Assembly: GCF_000001735.4 (NCBI RefSeq)
Contig: NC_003071.7
Span: 9,913,151-9,977,150, forward strand
DNA: 64,000 nt
Direction of reading: 5' to 3'
Source: Arabidopsis thaliana
Lineage: Eukaryota; Streptophyta; Magnoliopsida; Brassicales; Brassicaceae
Positions 34,197 through 47,417 of this stretch are shown here, piece by piece. Every line of letters starts with the position of its first letter. Position 1 is the first letter of the stretch. A model generated the notes under the pieces. That model ran no database searches, was not told the origin of the DNA, and saw only the letters and a list, made by a program, of their open reading frames with translations. The translations under genes and the position numbers were made by a program.

Positions 34197-36269
34197 TATG
34201 TGGTATCAGATCTGAAAAATTGTCTACTGTATGTTGCACCAGCTCCGACTAAACTTTTTAAAAATCTAGGACGTACAAGCTAACTGGACCCAATTCTTTT
34301 CATAGAAATCATATCGCTATGACTATGATTGAAAAAATGTTATAGTTCAAGATTTTTTGGTATGGCCAAAATTTTTTACCACATACAAATCTTTAGATAC
34401 CTTACCATAGAAGAGACTTAGTCAGACTTTTAGTCATCCAACTAGAGCGACGAACAAACTATATCGCGAACCGGGTAGGATATGTGCATAGAACTTTTAA
34501 TTTTTTATCGAGACTTACAATTTTTTTTTTTGTTAGTTGGCACATTGGAAAAAAGAGTGAATGAATAGTGGATGCATGTCTATTAGACGCAACTCAAACT
34601 ATTTTGTTTCAATTGGTTCATGTTATTCATATACAAAGATTGTTCACCTAAAACTTAGTTGTCTAATTAAATCGTTAATTGGGTCCACAATTTGAAGTTC
34701 TTTCTAAACAAAGAAGGCGTAAGCTTGTTAATAAAGTGATTAGCAAAAAATACATCTTAAGAGCTAATAATTAAGGAAATGTTGGTTAAGACTCCTTCCT
34801 TAGCAAGAAGAATCTGCTACATAAACAGAAAAAAGAAACTACAAAACTTTAAGGCCAAAACATAGAAGGAAAAAAAAAAAAAGAAGATATAAAAGAATCA
34901 TTCAATATACATATTGAAATGGATAATTATTTTTCTATTTGATATTGAAATAAATAATTGTTGTTAGAACGATACATTAAAAATATAGATTATGCAAAAT
35001 GATAAGTAACATTAATCACAATATACTTGTATGATCCAAACAATCTATGGAGCAAGTTTAATTTCTTAAAAAGCTCCAAACAATTTCTTCTTACGGATTT
35101 AGCTTTTATGATCTCCACCAAATAGTAATCAATTCACATTTTAGAAGTTATCATATATTAATTGAAGAGTAGTTTGGAATTGTGTGATGACAACTACTAT
35201 TTTGTTGTTGGATTAATTTTCTAAAAATGAAAAATAAAAATAAAAATACTGATTTTATTCGACAATCTAATTATTTATTAGTTCAAAGTCAATTTTCAAT
35301 TCTAAAAGAAACCAACCTCTTAACTCTTAAGATAGAGATGGTAAGGTAAACAACAAAAACACTTTTCTTAAAGTTGATTAGATTGCACACTTAACTCAAT
35401 TAATTATTCATTAAGCATTATGCATTCCCCACTAATCACTAATCACTCTTTCAATGAAAAATCAGCTTAAAATGTTTAAATATTAGAATTCCGAGGTTCA
35501 TGAAATTCATAAACATGTTTCCCTTAAAATACAAAGTTTTTTCATTAGTGATATAAAATATTGTACGATCCAACGTTCATTAAGCGTACGTGGCCCATTT
35601 CGATCAGATCCTACCCGACACATCCTCTCTCTACACAGAGTCTCACTCTCCCTCTAAAGTTGTTTTAACTCTTTTTCTTCCTTAACCATTTTCATTTGTC
35701 TTCTTCATTTCCTCTTTCTCTGTTTTTATAGTCTCCAGTGTTGTGTTCTTGGAGAGGATCGGTTAAGTATTGGTTAAGAAGGTGAGGAAAGTTTTGATCT
35801 TTATGAATGGGTTTTCTTCAAATCTTCTAAATGTGGCTAGATAAAAAAGATGACTTTATTGTGATTCGTCATGGGTTTCTCTTTAAAGTCTTAAACTTTA
35901 TGAATTGGATTTTTCTTCTTTTTAGTGTATTGTGCATGTATAAGCCATTGATCGAGATTAGCTCATGCTTTCTATTTATACATTTGTAGGAAGAATTTTG
36001 TTTGTTCTGTGATTTGGGAATTTTTAGGACAATGAGAGTTTTTTGTCCTCAATCTTGGGTTTGAGTCACATTCGCTTGTAAATGTTGGTCCATTTTGAGA
36101 AATGTGGGATTGGAGAAATCAAACAAATCAAGAAAAAATCTGTGTCTTTTTATGGGTTTAGTTTATGTAAAGATGTTTTAAAGTTTTTCTGTTTTTTTTT
36201 GCTTTCTGTGTAATAGGATGTTGTGAAAAGTTTCAAGAGTAGTTGTGTGTGGCTTGTTGGAGGTAATAA
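34197..36269. other. intergenic DNA, promoter and leader of the filament-like gene
   Basis: AT-rich up to about 35560. From about 35630 CT-rich leader sequence appears. A GTGAGG donor at about 35781 suggests an intron in the 5' untranslated region ending before the start codon; a possible acceptor is TAATAG near 36218. No other gene is supported. Confidence 0.45.
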
Positions 36270-39200
36270 ATGGACCATAAAGCATGGCCTTGGAAGAAGA
36301 AATCAATGGAGAAAACCGTTGTTGAAAGCAATGGAGAGGTTAGTGGAAATGATGTTGATAACATTAATGTTTGATGTTAGGTTGGGGAATGGATCTTCTT
36401 TGCTCATTTATGTATCTTTTAGAGATGTTAGGTTTAGTATCAGAGTGTGATCTGTTTGACATTCATGTGTTGTTTAGCTCATTGTGTTTGAGGTTAAACT
36501 TGTCAAGAAAAATCCCTCAAGCTTTGTGATGTAGTTTGAGACACCCATGATTGTGAAACTTGTGTAATAGCTAAGATTATCTTGATGAGTTAGGTTTTTG
36601 ACTCATCTGCTTTTAGCCGTATTTGCTGATTCATGAGCTTGATTGTTCATTTGTTCTTGGCATTCGACTGAGAAGGTTGTGGCTGACAAGATAGAGCTGG
36701 AACATCGCGTGAAAAGTCTAAATGATAAGCTTAACTCTGTGGAGGCTGAGAGCAATAAGCATGAGACTGAGGCGCAAGAAGCAATTGTTGGTAACTATAC
36801 TGAATCTTAATCTACAAACCTTATTTTCCTCGATTTTGGTGCTCTTCACGGTCTCATGTGGCTTCCTGTTCCATTTGCGTTTTGTGTTAACAGGCTGGGA
36901 GAAGACAAAAGCTGAAGTAGCATCTCTCAAAAAGAAACTTGATGAAGCTTTGAATGAAAAACACAGGAGTGAGGAAAGGTCGAGTCACACGGATGCTGGT
37001 CTAAAAGAATGTGTGCAGCAGCTTCGTTTTGTTCGTGAGGAGCAGGAGCGAAGGATGCATGATGCTTTGACAAAAGCATCACAGGAGTACGAACGGCGAT
37101 TGATTGTTATAAAGACGGAATTGGCAGGTAGTGGTAAGAGGCTTGCTGAAGCAGAAGGCGAGAATGCTCAACTCTCAAAGGCTTTGTTAGCAAAGAACAA
37201 AACTGTTGAAGATTTAAACAGAGAGAGGGACCGTATAGAGGTTGATTTCAATTCTTTGGTGAGTAGTTTAGAGTCGAAAGAGAAAGAAAACGTTTCATTG
37301 AGATATGAAGTTCGAGTGCTGGAGAAAGAGCTCGAGCTTCGGAATGAAGAGAGAGAGTTTAGCCGTCGAACTGCTGAAGCATCGCATAAACTGCACTTAG
37401 AGAATGTGAAGAAAGTTGCAAAGTTAGAATCAGAGTGTCAAAGGTTACGGGTTCTGGTCAGGAAACGGTTACCAGGACCCGCTGCTCTTTCTAAAATGAG
37501 CAATGAAGTAGAGATGTTGGGAAGGAGAAGGGTCAATGGAAGCCCTCATAGTCCGATGATTGATTCCGAAAAAATCAATAACCTTACTGAACAATTATGC
37601 TTACTGGAAGAAGAGAACAAAACTCTAAGGGAAGCCTTAAACAAGAAAGTCAGTGAGCTTCAGTTCTCGAGAAATATGTATTCTCGAACAGCGTCTAGAC
37701 TACTAGAATTCGAGTCTCATCTTGAAGAATCTTCTAGAGGTACAAACATTGAGCCAAGCAGGAGTAGCAATGTGTCACATGAAGTCTCTCTTGCATCCGT
37801 AACAGAGTTTGACAATGATGATAAAGTTAGCTGTGCCGATTCCTGGGCTTCTGCTTTACTTTCAGAGTTGGACAATTTCAAGAACAAGAAGGAAATGGGC
37901 ACGAGTTTGGTTGGAACCCCTAAAGCTGCAGAGATGAAACTAATGGATGATTTTGCTGAAATGGAGAAGCTTGCAATGGTTGCTAGTACAATCGATAACC
38001 GACCTGGAAGTTCTCCTATTTGTTCTTCTGATTCTATTTCAGCTACTGGTCCGGTAGAGAACGAATCTAATGAGAATTCATCAGAAGCAACTAAAACTTC
38101 TGGAACAGTTTATTCATTGAATCCTGATGCATCTCCCAAAGATGATATCAAGTCAGATTCGTTACCTCAATCTCTTCATATAGTCTTGAAAGCGGTAATG
38201 GAGCATAAGCATATCACGCAGAGAAACACTGATGAAGTACTTGAAGATATCAGAAAAGCTCTGTCAAGTGTAAACCATTCAAGCTTTTCTACAAACCATC
38301 AGGAGACTAAGACTCTTACTGTGGAGGATAGACTGGATATGGAGTGTAATATCAGCAAATCAATTCACAGAATCATTGACGTTATCGAGGGAGTCAGTCT
38401 TAAAGATGAGAGGCATGTGTCCAACAGAGAATCAGAAAGGCTTTCAGGTTACACTGCTCGCGTCTTGCAATGGAAAACTACAGAGCTAAGTAGTGTATTG
38501 CAGCGATTTCTTCAAGCTTGTTACGATCTATTAGACAGAAAAGCAGACATGAAGAAGTTTGCTCAAGAGCTAAGCTCTGTGTTGGAATGGATGGTGAACC
38601 ACTGTTTTTCTCTTCAAGATGTTTCAACCATGAGAGATGAGATTAAGAAGCAGTTCGAGTGGGATGAATCACGGAGCGGAAGCGAAGTTGATATTGGAAT
38701 ATTTCGTCAGGTTTCAGAAGCAGAGAAGCTTAGAACGGAAGATGTTTCCTTTTTGGCTTGCAAAGATCAGTTGATTGAAGACAAACCTGGTAATCAAAAC
38801 TTGTCGCGCAAAACGGTTGAAGAAGAGGCAAATGACAAAACAGCGAGGTAAATATGAATGCTTAAAGACTTCATGTCAGCAAAATCATACATTTTATCTC
38901 TGATGCATCCAATGGTTTTCTTGTTGCAGTGCTTCAGAGAACGAGCTCAAGCTGGAGGAAAAACAAAACATGCGAACCGTAAGTTACAAGCAGAAGAAAA
39001 TCGATACCATTACATTGAGAGTTGTTTTTGTCCAAGACCAATCTGTTTTATGTGTTTGATGATTCAGGAATTGGAAATCGCTGCTGCTTCAGAAAAGTTG
39101 GCCGAGTGTCAAGAGACGATTCTAAACCTGGGAAAGCAGCTCAAGGCATTGACTAACTCAAAGGAAACAGCTTTACTTTCAGAAACACTCATGTACGACG

Positions 39201-39577
39201 TTACAGACAAATCGAACAACCTACCTGATGCACAACCTTCACATGAGACTACTAAACCAGAGAAGAGATTGACCAGCCAGAGATCATCTCTTTTGGATCA
39301 GATGAAGGCAGAAGATCACAACACCGGGGAATCCAAGGATCAGAAACCGCAAGCAGCAGATAAAAACGGAAAGGGAGGAAACAGCTCTGTTTACAATGAA
39401 ACCATTGAGGCACTAGAACAGATTCTTCTCTCAGACAAAAGCAAAGGCTCCGACTCAAACTGCTTTGCCATTGTTCCTCAGAAAAAGACCGGCGGAGTTA
39501 AGAGCCTCTGGAGAAAGCTGTTGGGGAGAAATAAGAAAGGTAAGAGCAAGAAGGTCCCTAATCCATTTGCCAACTAA
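36270..39577 (+). CDS. filament-like plant protein, long coiled coil (DUF869)
   Basis: Exons: 36270-36338, 36676-36790, 36894-38847, 38930-38978, 39068-39577, giving 898 aa. The start MDHKAWPWKKKSMEKT is the conserved opening of the FPP family. The bulk is heptad-rich coiled coil with many Glu/Lys/Arg runs (for example GWEKTKAEVASLKKKLDEAL), a conserved central segment (ADSWASALLSELDNFK) and the family C-terminus LWRKLLGRNKKGKSKK. FPPs were described as MAF1/WIP-interacting, cytoskeleton-like plant proteins; several act with microtubules or membranes. Exon 4 is only 49 bp, and an AG/AAG tandem acceptor may open exon 2 at 36673 or 36676. I recall it as At2g23360. Confidence 0.93.
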
Positions 39578-39916
39578 GAAGATGGTGGCATCTGTCATCT
39601 AGACTATAATCTAATACCTTAATCCTGTTTCTTTATATGGTCCCAAAGACCCAAACTATGCAAACTAAACTGTCATTTTCTAGATTTTTTTGGCAGTATA
39701 TATATAATCTCCACGTAGAGTATTACTCTATAAGATGATCATTCTGCTTTATTCCACTTTTAGTCTCAGAAAGGATACAATCAGTAATCTTGACCCAATG
39801 AATCTTTAGCAGGGTTAATGTAAATCTTCAACGTAGACACTAAATGCATAAGATCATTTGATATAATGTCATCTCAGGTCTCAAAAGAACAAATTGTGGC
39901 CTTTAAAAGAGACTTC
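39578..39916. other. convergent 3' regions
   Basis: The space between the stop codons of two converging genes. It must hold both 3' untranslated regions; no gene or repeat is seen. Confidence 0.6.
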
Positions 39917-41868
39917 TCAATCTCTGTACAGAACAAACTTGGCGATGTCGTTAAGTCCAGCTTCCTTGTAGCACTGAGCAACCCGTTCCAGTGATTCGTC
40001 CCATGTCCCTTCAAGTGACGCTAGATTCAGTAAGAACGCAGCCTCGTCCAAAGATGCCTGAGAATTACAAGTTTTGTTTCAAGCCTTTGTATCCATAAGC
40101 ATGATATGAGTATCTGATAATGAATACAGGCAAAGAACAAACCTGAGCCATTGGCTTTCCCCTGTCTATATCCCGTTGTTTTCCTTCTCCTGTAACTCTC
40201 TCCTTATACTGCGCAATTTGCTCTTCTCCCCACTCTGCTATTTGAGCAATTTCCTGGGAACCCGTTTCATATGTTCAACACTTTTTTCCCTTCTCTTTTC
40301 GATTACCAAAATTGCTTGTCGATAGTCAAGGAATTGTACCTCATATCTGCATCCTAAGGTCCACCACGAAGATTTCAAAGCACCCCTAGCTGCGTCTTTC
40401 GCTTCTAAGTTACGCCCAAGTCTACAAAATATATAGAGGTCTTAGAGTTTTCTAGAAAGGACGTAAGCATTTACCTGGGGGTCGTTCACAAGGGAGAAAG
40501 AGGGATGATGAGAAAGGATCATACGAACTTCAGTAAAACTTTTGCGTTGAAAGCGAATGGCCGGGCAAATCCGGGAAAGTTCCCTCTCTTTGTATAAAAC
40601 TCGGTAGCCACCAAAGCTGAAACCTTGTATTAGCACGTGAAGATAGTTTAAAAAGAGAAAACACGTCAACTACAACAGGATAGATATAATTACTAGCCTT
40701 ACATGGTCTCCATTCTCGATATGCCGAATAACTTTTCGTTCAAGAGAATCTGGAAACAATCCAACCTGAATTACAAAGCTAATAATCATATCCCAGTATC
40801 CATGTGCAGAAAAGATTCTGATATTAACAGGCTCAATATATGTACCTTTCTTAAAAGATAGGCATCTAAATCCATCAGTCTTGAACTGGCAAAGTCACCC
40901 TTACTGTAAAGTTTCTTCCCAGCTTCACCAGCAGCATTGAAGATTTCTTGGCTGCATTCTTCGGGTTTGGAAACATCTTCTTCCACCAATATTCTGTGAA
41001 TGAACTGATCAACCTGAATGTTGGCCAATGAAGTCAGATATGAGAATGAACACTCAACAAAAATAACCCTAAATTAACGCATCAGTAATGCTATAAAAAG
41101 ACTCATTACATTATTAGCTAGAAACCAAACCCCATGTTTCTGAACTTCCACCACAGGCATCTCCATACTGCAAACACCACAAACAATGATAAGCTACAAA
41201 AGAAGAGAAACATGACGATATTAAAAAAGCAAGGAGGATCTAACCTAGAAGGAGCTGTTGGCCACCGTAATAGAGCAATTGAAGAACCTGAAAAAGGAAA
41301 GTCATACAAACTTAATATGAAAGTGTTACAACCTCAGATAAGAACTTATGTACAAGTCCAGAATCATACCCGGGCTCATTTTCACCAACGGAATAGTAAG
41401 AGGTAACAAGCCTTGCTTGGCACCAGGAGAAACTATGGATTTACCTGATCCAATGTCATTACCACAAGCAAAAGTCACCATTCCGCAAGTTAACAAACAA
41501 AAACTTCGAAAATACGATCAGCAAGTCAGTGTAAGATTGATTTACCTCTAGCTGTGAATATATTCAGCAGCTGCATCAGATGCTTAGGAGGCTGAGCTTT
41601 TGCTATATCCTTAATGAAACATTCATGTTCTGCACATAATCAATCGTTAACTTCGATTCACTGATTGTTCAAATTCGGCACCGTAAGAATCATAAACCAA
41701 TCTCAAGCCATCGCACAGCTTCCAGAAGTTGCAAATGAAATAGCGAAGATGTGAATCCCTCTCACCAGATAGTGAAGAAGAAGAGCAAAAGGATCTGGCG
41801 AAGTTTCTGCTGCCATGGAGAAGTATCAGTCTACGTTTCCGTCCGAAAACCGCCGCGCCGCGATGCAT
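39917..41868 (-). CDS. predicted organelle-targeted protein of unknown function
   Basis: Eleven exons on the minus strand join in frame: 41868-41766, 41629-41546, 41432-41370, 41287-41245, 41167-41110, 41013-40846, 40765-40703, 40623-40529, 40421-40340, 40253-40143, 40057-39917; product 336 aa. The N-terminus MHRGAAVFGRKRRLILLHGS is basic, hydroxyl-rich and acid-free, as in mitochondrial or plastid presequences. The mature part is soluble-looking with short helical segments (FIHRILVEEDVSKPEECSQE, WTLGCRYEEIAQIAEWGEEQ, DIAKFVLYRD at the end). A tetratricopeptide-like helical fold is possible from the AKDAARGALKSSWW segment but I see no clear domain. It shares a 551-bp divergent promoter with CLF. 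I recall At2g23370, annotated as hypothetical. Confidence 0.85.
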
Positions 41869-42419
41869 CTCAGAGTTTTCCGATCGCCGTACTGTTTCTC
41901 GTCCGATGAGATTACAGAGAGACTTCGAAAAGCTGTTGCTGAAAAAAAAAACAAAAAATAAAGCCCAAACAAATAGGGTTTAAGAGCCCATTAAATCAGA
42001 GCCCAGCAACGTTCGTGTTTGTTTTGTTCAGTTGATATAGAACCAGTCTCGAACTCTAGTAGATTCGTTGTCTCGAGCTACGTGATATTCCGGTAAACCG
42101 TCGCCGGAGATGTACAGTAGATAATTCAAATCGAGCTGCCACGTCGCTATTTTCCCACCAACTTTTTTTTTTTTAAATAATTGGAAAAAGTTTCTAATTT
42201 ACACGCTTCCCAATTCGTAAACAATGTTCTTTAAAAGTAAAACGAAATTTTTTTTGGATTTGAAGATAAAAGATCCAAAATAAAAACAAAATTGAAGATA
42301 AATTTTTAGGGTTTATAACGACCCGCCAAATTCCTTCTCTCCTCCAACATTTCAGATTTCGCGACCCGGATCTTAACCCGGACCCGCATTTGTTTCGGTT
42401 CCGATCTGGTTTCTTGACA
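41869..42419. promoter_or_regulatory. divergent promoter of CLF and the unknown-protein gene
   Basis: A bidirectional intergenic space. It contains telo-box-like AGGGTTTA (41978-41985) and TTAGGGTTTATA (42307-42318). Telo-boxes are common in cell-cycle and Polycomb-related promoters. An antisense frame overlapping the CLF start (42472-42194) is a shadow. Confidence 0.45.
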
Positions 42420-45400
42420 ATGGCGTCAGAAGCTTCGCCTTCTTCTTCGGCCACCAGATCGGAGCCACCCAAAGACTCTCCGGTGCGTCAATCGTTTTTT
42501 TTTTTTTTCTTACTTTCTAAAAATGGAACTTTTTTCTTTGTGCTATTGAGGCATTGACTTTGATTTGCTTTAGTTTGAGTGAAGAGAACGAAACTCGATG
42601 GCTTGTTTGAGCTTCTCTATATGCTCGTTTTTAGATCTAGAGATTGCTGGATTGTGAGATATGAAGTTGTTTTTGGGTTCGTTTAGGAACCATTTTTGCT
42701 GCAATTGATAGTTTCTCTCATTGAACACTGTGTAAAGGAACCTCATTTTGATGTTTCAGGCGGAGGAGAGAGGTCCAGCTTCTAAGGAAGTATCAGAAGT
42801 AATAGAATCGCTAAAGAAGAAGCTTGCAGCTGATAGGTGTATATCAATAAAGGTTGCTATTTTTGTTTAGTTTTTTTTTTGTATGTTTTATGTGTTTCTG
42901 AATCTGATTGTTAGAAATTGATGTGTTTGTAACCAGAAAAGGATTGATGAAAACAAGAAGAATTTGTTTGCTATTACTCAAAGTTTTATGAGGTCTTCTA
43001 TGGAACGAGGAGGTAGCTGTAAAGATGGCAGTGATCTTTTAGTTAAGAGGCAAAGAGATTCGCCAGGTATGAAAAGCGGAATCGATGAAAGTAATAACAA
43101 CAGATATGTAGAAGATGGACCTGCCAGTTCAGGAATGGTTCAAGGATCTAGTGTCCCTGTCAAAATTTCCTTACGTCCTATCAAAATGCCTGATATCAAA
43201 CGTTTGTCACCTTATACCACATGGGTTTTTCTGGACAGGTATGTTGACATTAATGTCGCAAGAGTACTTGAAAATATTCAAGTTGAAATGTAAGCCCCTC
43301 GCATAGTATCTTAACGTTATAATCACTCTTGAAATGATGCAGAAATCAAAGAATGACTGAAGACCAGTCTGTAGTGGGTCGAAGGAGAATTTATTATGAT
43401 CAAACTGGCGGGGAAGCGCTTATCTGCAGTGATAGTGAAGAGGAGGCCATTGACGACGAAGAAGAAAAAAGAGATTTTTTGGAGCCTGAAGATTATATTA
43501 TTCGGTTAGTATTAAATGGCAGGAGTTTAATCATTCTTGCATTTTGGTCTCTTAGTGTGAATCTCTTGTCTGCTATGTCAACTGTTATGCTGGTTTGTTC
43601 TCACTTATATTGTTGGATTAAATTTCCCTTCGTTTCTTCAGCATGACCCTTGAGCAACTAGGTCTTTCAGACTCAGTCCTGGCGGAACTAGCAAGTTTCT
43701 TGTCTAGAAGTACTAGTGAAATCAAGGTATCAACAACTTTTTTCTCTGCCTATTGCTTGTGTGAACTATCATGTGCTATTTTCTTTAGAATCAAGCACTT
43801 CAGTTGTAGGATTTCAAAACAGAGTGAGGGATGCATTGTTTAAGGAAATCCAATTAGTATTGTTCCAGCCCTTTCCCAATTGGCTTTTTGCAGAGATATG
43901 AACACCGACCATCTTATACAGGCAAGACATGGAGTGCTTATGAAGGAAAAAGAAGTATCCGAGAGTGGCGATAATCAAGCAGAGAGCTCCCTTCTCAACA
44001 AAGATATGGAAGGAGCATTAGATTCTTTCGATAACCTGTTCTGCCGTAGATGCCTTGTTAGTCCATTTGATTTTCTCAGGCTAATGTTTCATGGGTTATT
44101 GCTTAATGATCGAGCAAACATTGGTCTCTTTTTAACTTTTGTATGCATCTATGCAGGTATTTGATTGCCGGCTTCATGGGTGTTCACAGGATCTCATTTT
44201 TCCGGTGAGTTTAGTGCCAACCGAAAAAATCTTACTATAACTTTAGTGTTACTTATCTAATTTTATGGATTTTTAGGCTGAGAAACCAGCTCCATGGTGT
44301 CCTCCTGTAGATGAAAATTTAACCTGTGGTGCAAACTGCTATAAAACGGTAAATTTGTTATTTTCTCGTTGCTAAGCTCATCTCCTAGAAAGACTGGTTT
44401 AACAAAAAGCGTTGTTTTCAATTTATCAGCTTCTCAAGTCTGGAAGATTTCCGGGATATGGCACCATTGAAGGTAAAACTGGCACTTCATCAGATGGTGC
44501 AGGTACTAAAACCACACCCACGAAGTTCTCCAGCAAACTTAATGGGAGAAAACCAAAGACCTTCCCAAGTGAAAGTGCATCGTCTAATGAAAAGTGCGCA
44601 CTAGAAACAAGTGACTCAGAGAATGGACTACAGCAGGATACCAATTCCGATAAAGTTTCATCATCGCCAAAGGTGAAAGGTAGTGGGAGACGAGTAGGTC
44701 GTAAGAGGAACAAAAACCGAGTTGCTGAGCGAGTTCCTCGTAAGACTCAGAAGAGGCAGAAGAAGACAGAAGCCTCGGATAGTGATTCCATCGCCAGTGG
44801 AAGTTGTTCACCCAGCGATGCAAAACATAAAGATAATGAAGATGCTACTTCCTCTTCTCAGAAGCATGTAAAATCTGGGAACTCCGGGAAGTCAAGGAAG
44901 AATGGCACTCCTGCCGAAGTCTCCAATAATTCTGTGAAGGATGACGTTCCTGTTTGCCAGTCAAATGAGGTTGCGTCAGAGCTTGATGCGCCGGGTAGTG
45001 ATGAAAGTCTAAGGAAAGAAGAGTTTATGGGTGAAACTGTATCTCGAGGAAGATTGGCTACAAATAAGTTGTGGAGACCACTTGAGAAAAGCCTTTTTGA
45101 TAAAGGTGTTGAGATTTTTGGAATGAATAGGTGGGTAATTTTGATGTATTTAGCTACTGCTAAATTATCATTCTGCTTCAGGTTTTTCAATTTGTGGAAT
45201 ATAGTCATATGGATTCTTTGTTTCTTTGCAGCTGCTTGATTGCTAGAAATCTTTTGAGTGGTTTCAAATCATGTTGGGAGGTCTTCCAATACATGACGTG
45301 CTCGGAAAATAAAGCTTCCTTCTTTGGAGGTGATGGATTGAATCCTGATGGCTCTTCCAAGTTCGATATCAATGGAAATATGGTATATTAACACTAAACC

Positions 45401-46967
45401 TTTTTGACTTTGTTTACAAATTCCTGATAAAATCGATTTATTTCTCTTCGGATTTAATGCTTTAGTTTCTGGACTAACCAGGTTAATAACCAAGTGAGGA
45501 GAAGGTCAAGATTTCTACGTAGGAGAGGCAAAGTGCGGCGCTTGAAGTATACCTGGAAGTCTGCTGCATATCATTCAATTAGGAAAAGAATTACTGAGAA
45601 GAAAGACCAGCCCTGCCGTCAGTTTAATCCATGTAACTGCAAAATTGCTTGTGGGAAGGAATGTCCTTGTTTGCTAAACGGGACTTGCTGCGAGAAGTAC
45701 TGCGGGTAATGTAATCTATGATTATCCACATCTGTATTTCTTAGCTTTGAATCTCATTACCAACAAACTATATTTTCTGTGTAGTTGCCCAAAGAGCTGC
45801 AAGAATAGGTTTAGAGGTTGTCATTGTGCCAAAAGTCAGTGTCGAAGCCGCCAGTGTCCATGCTTTGCTGCAGATCGGGAATGTGACCCAGATGTTTGTA
45901 GAAACTGCTGGGTCATGTAAGTCTTATTGGGGATGCAAATCCATCCTAATTGGTTTCTTAGAAAATGCTCAAGAAATGCAACTTTTTTTTTAGTAGTTCC
46001 AGATGCACTTATACTGTGTCTGAATGAATTTGAATGTGTAGTGGTGGGGATGGTTCGCTTGGGGTCCCAAGCCAAAGAGGCGATAATTATGAGTGCAGGA
46101 ATATGAAATTGCTCCTGAAACAACAACAAAGGGTAAATACTTAGCCTTGTTAACTAAATATCTATGATCTGCAATCAAATGATTAAACATGAAATGGCTA
46201 AATTTCCTCCTCTTTTTTATGTTAATTTCAGGTTTTACTTGGAATATCTGATGTTTCTGGTTGGGGAGCTTTCTTAAAGGTATATTAGGTTCAAAATTTG
46301 TTAAACTGATAAGTCCTTCAAAGATTAATCTATGTTTAGAGTATGAACTTGCCTTAAGAACAATTATTTTTCCTTCTTACAGAACAGTGTAAGTAAGCAT
46401 GAATACCTTGGGGAATACACAGGAGAGCTGATCTCACATAAAGAGGCAGATAAACGCGGGAAGATATACGATCGCGAGAACTGCTCTTTTCTCTTCAATC
46501 TAAACGATCAGGCACGTCTCAGCAGCTTTGAAATGTCCCAACTCTCTTTCTCTCTAGTCTCTAGGTTGTCTTCAAATTTTAAAATGTTTTTGGATTGTGC
46601 TGCAGTTTGTGCTAGATGCTTACAGGAAAGGAGATAAACTGAAATTCGCCAACCATTCTCCTGAACCTAACTGTTACGCAAAGGTAAAAATGTGAAAAGT
46701 GCAAGTTAAAGATACGGTTTTCGCATGATGGGTATGTTCTGTTTTTCCTCAAAATCTTTGTATCTGTTCAAGGTCATCATGGTTGCTGGAGATCACAGGG
46801 TGGGGATCTTCGCAAAAGAGAGGATACTGGCTGGAGAAGAACTATTTTACGATTACCGGTATGAGCCAGATCGAGCTCCAGCTTGGGCCAAAAAACCTGA
46901 AGCTCCTGGTTCTAAGAAAGACGAAAATGTTACACCTTCTGTTGGTAGACCCAAGAAGCTTGCTTAG
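42420..46967 (+). CDS. CLF: Polycomb histone H3K27 methyltransferase, E(z) homologue
   Basis: Seventeen exons: 42420-42482, 42760-42852, 42937-43238, 43343-43504, 43642-43726, 43922-44056, 44157-44204, 44277-44348, 44430-45130, 45232-45382, 45482-45705, 45785-45916, 46042-46132, 46232-46279, 46383-46511, 46606-46683, 46773-46967. They join to 902 aa, the length of CURLY LEAF (At2g23380). Domains: the N-terminal E(z) region ([20 protein letters not shown]), an acidic patch, the C5 region ([14 protein letters not shown]), a basic nuclear stretch ([16 protein letters not shown]), a SANT-like region, the Cys-rich CXC/pre-SET ([14 protein letters not shown]), and a C-terminal SET domain with [16 protein letters not shown] and YDYRYEPD. 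As the PRC2 catalytic subunit it deposits H3K27me3 to silence AGAMOUS, FLC and other genes. Intron 15 uses a GC donor. Confidence 0.98.
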
Positions 46968-47417
46968 CAACAAAAGAAACAACCATTTTTTTGTCAATTC
47001 TTTGGTTACAGGTGGAAGAACGCTTTAATCCTCATTACTCTCCACACGGAAGAACACATTGAAACAAATTCATACATTTTGCTGAGTCTAAAGAAAAATT
47101 GTATTCGTTGGATTAAAATTTCCTTTTTTCGTTTTACATTTCTGGATTATCATTTTATTGTACTGAGACTCGGGTTAAAGTTTTTAAATTACAGATGAGA
47201 AACTTGGTGAGCTTTGGAGCTGACATCAATGTGGTATTCCTCACACATCACAATCTATATAAATTAAATTAGGCGTCAGTGTACATTTGGTGATCAGAAA
47301 GTAACAAAACCAAATCAGAAAACGAACATGAGCAGCCAAATTAAAATGTACATTGACGCATAAACCTAAGAATTAAGATATACAAGAATGTTTGCGATAA
47401 CCAAGATATAAATGCAT
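46968..47417. other. convergent 3' regions of CLF and the FemAB-like gene
   Basis: Tail-to-tail intergenic DNA holding both 3' untranslated regions. No gene seen. Confidence 0.6.

Noticed and set aside
41432..41530. Extra exon coding TCGMVTFACGNDIGS in the unknown-protein gene
   Set aside because: No AG acceptor gives an open frame, and joining the flanking exons directly keeps phase.
42194..42472. 92-codon antisense frame across the CLF start
   Set aside because: It overlaps the verified first exon of CLF, has no domain, and arises from the GC-richer leader.
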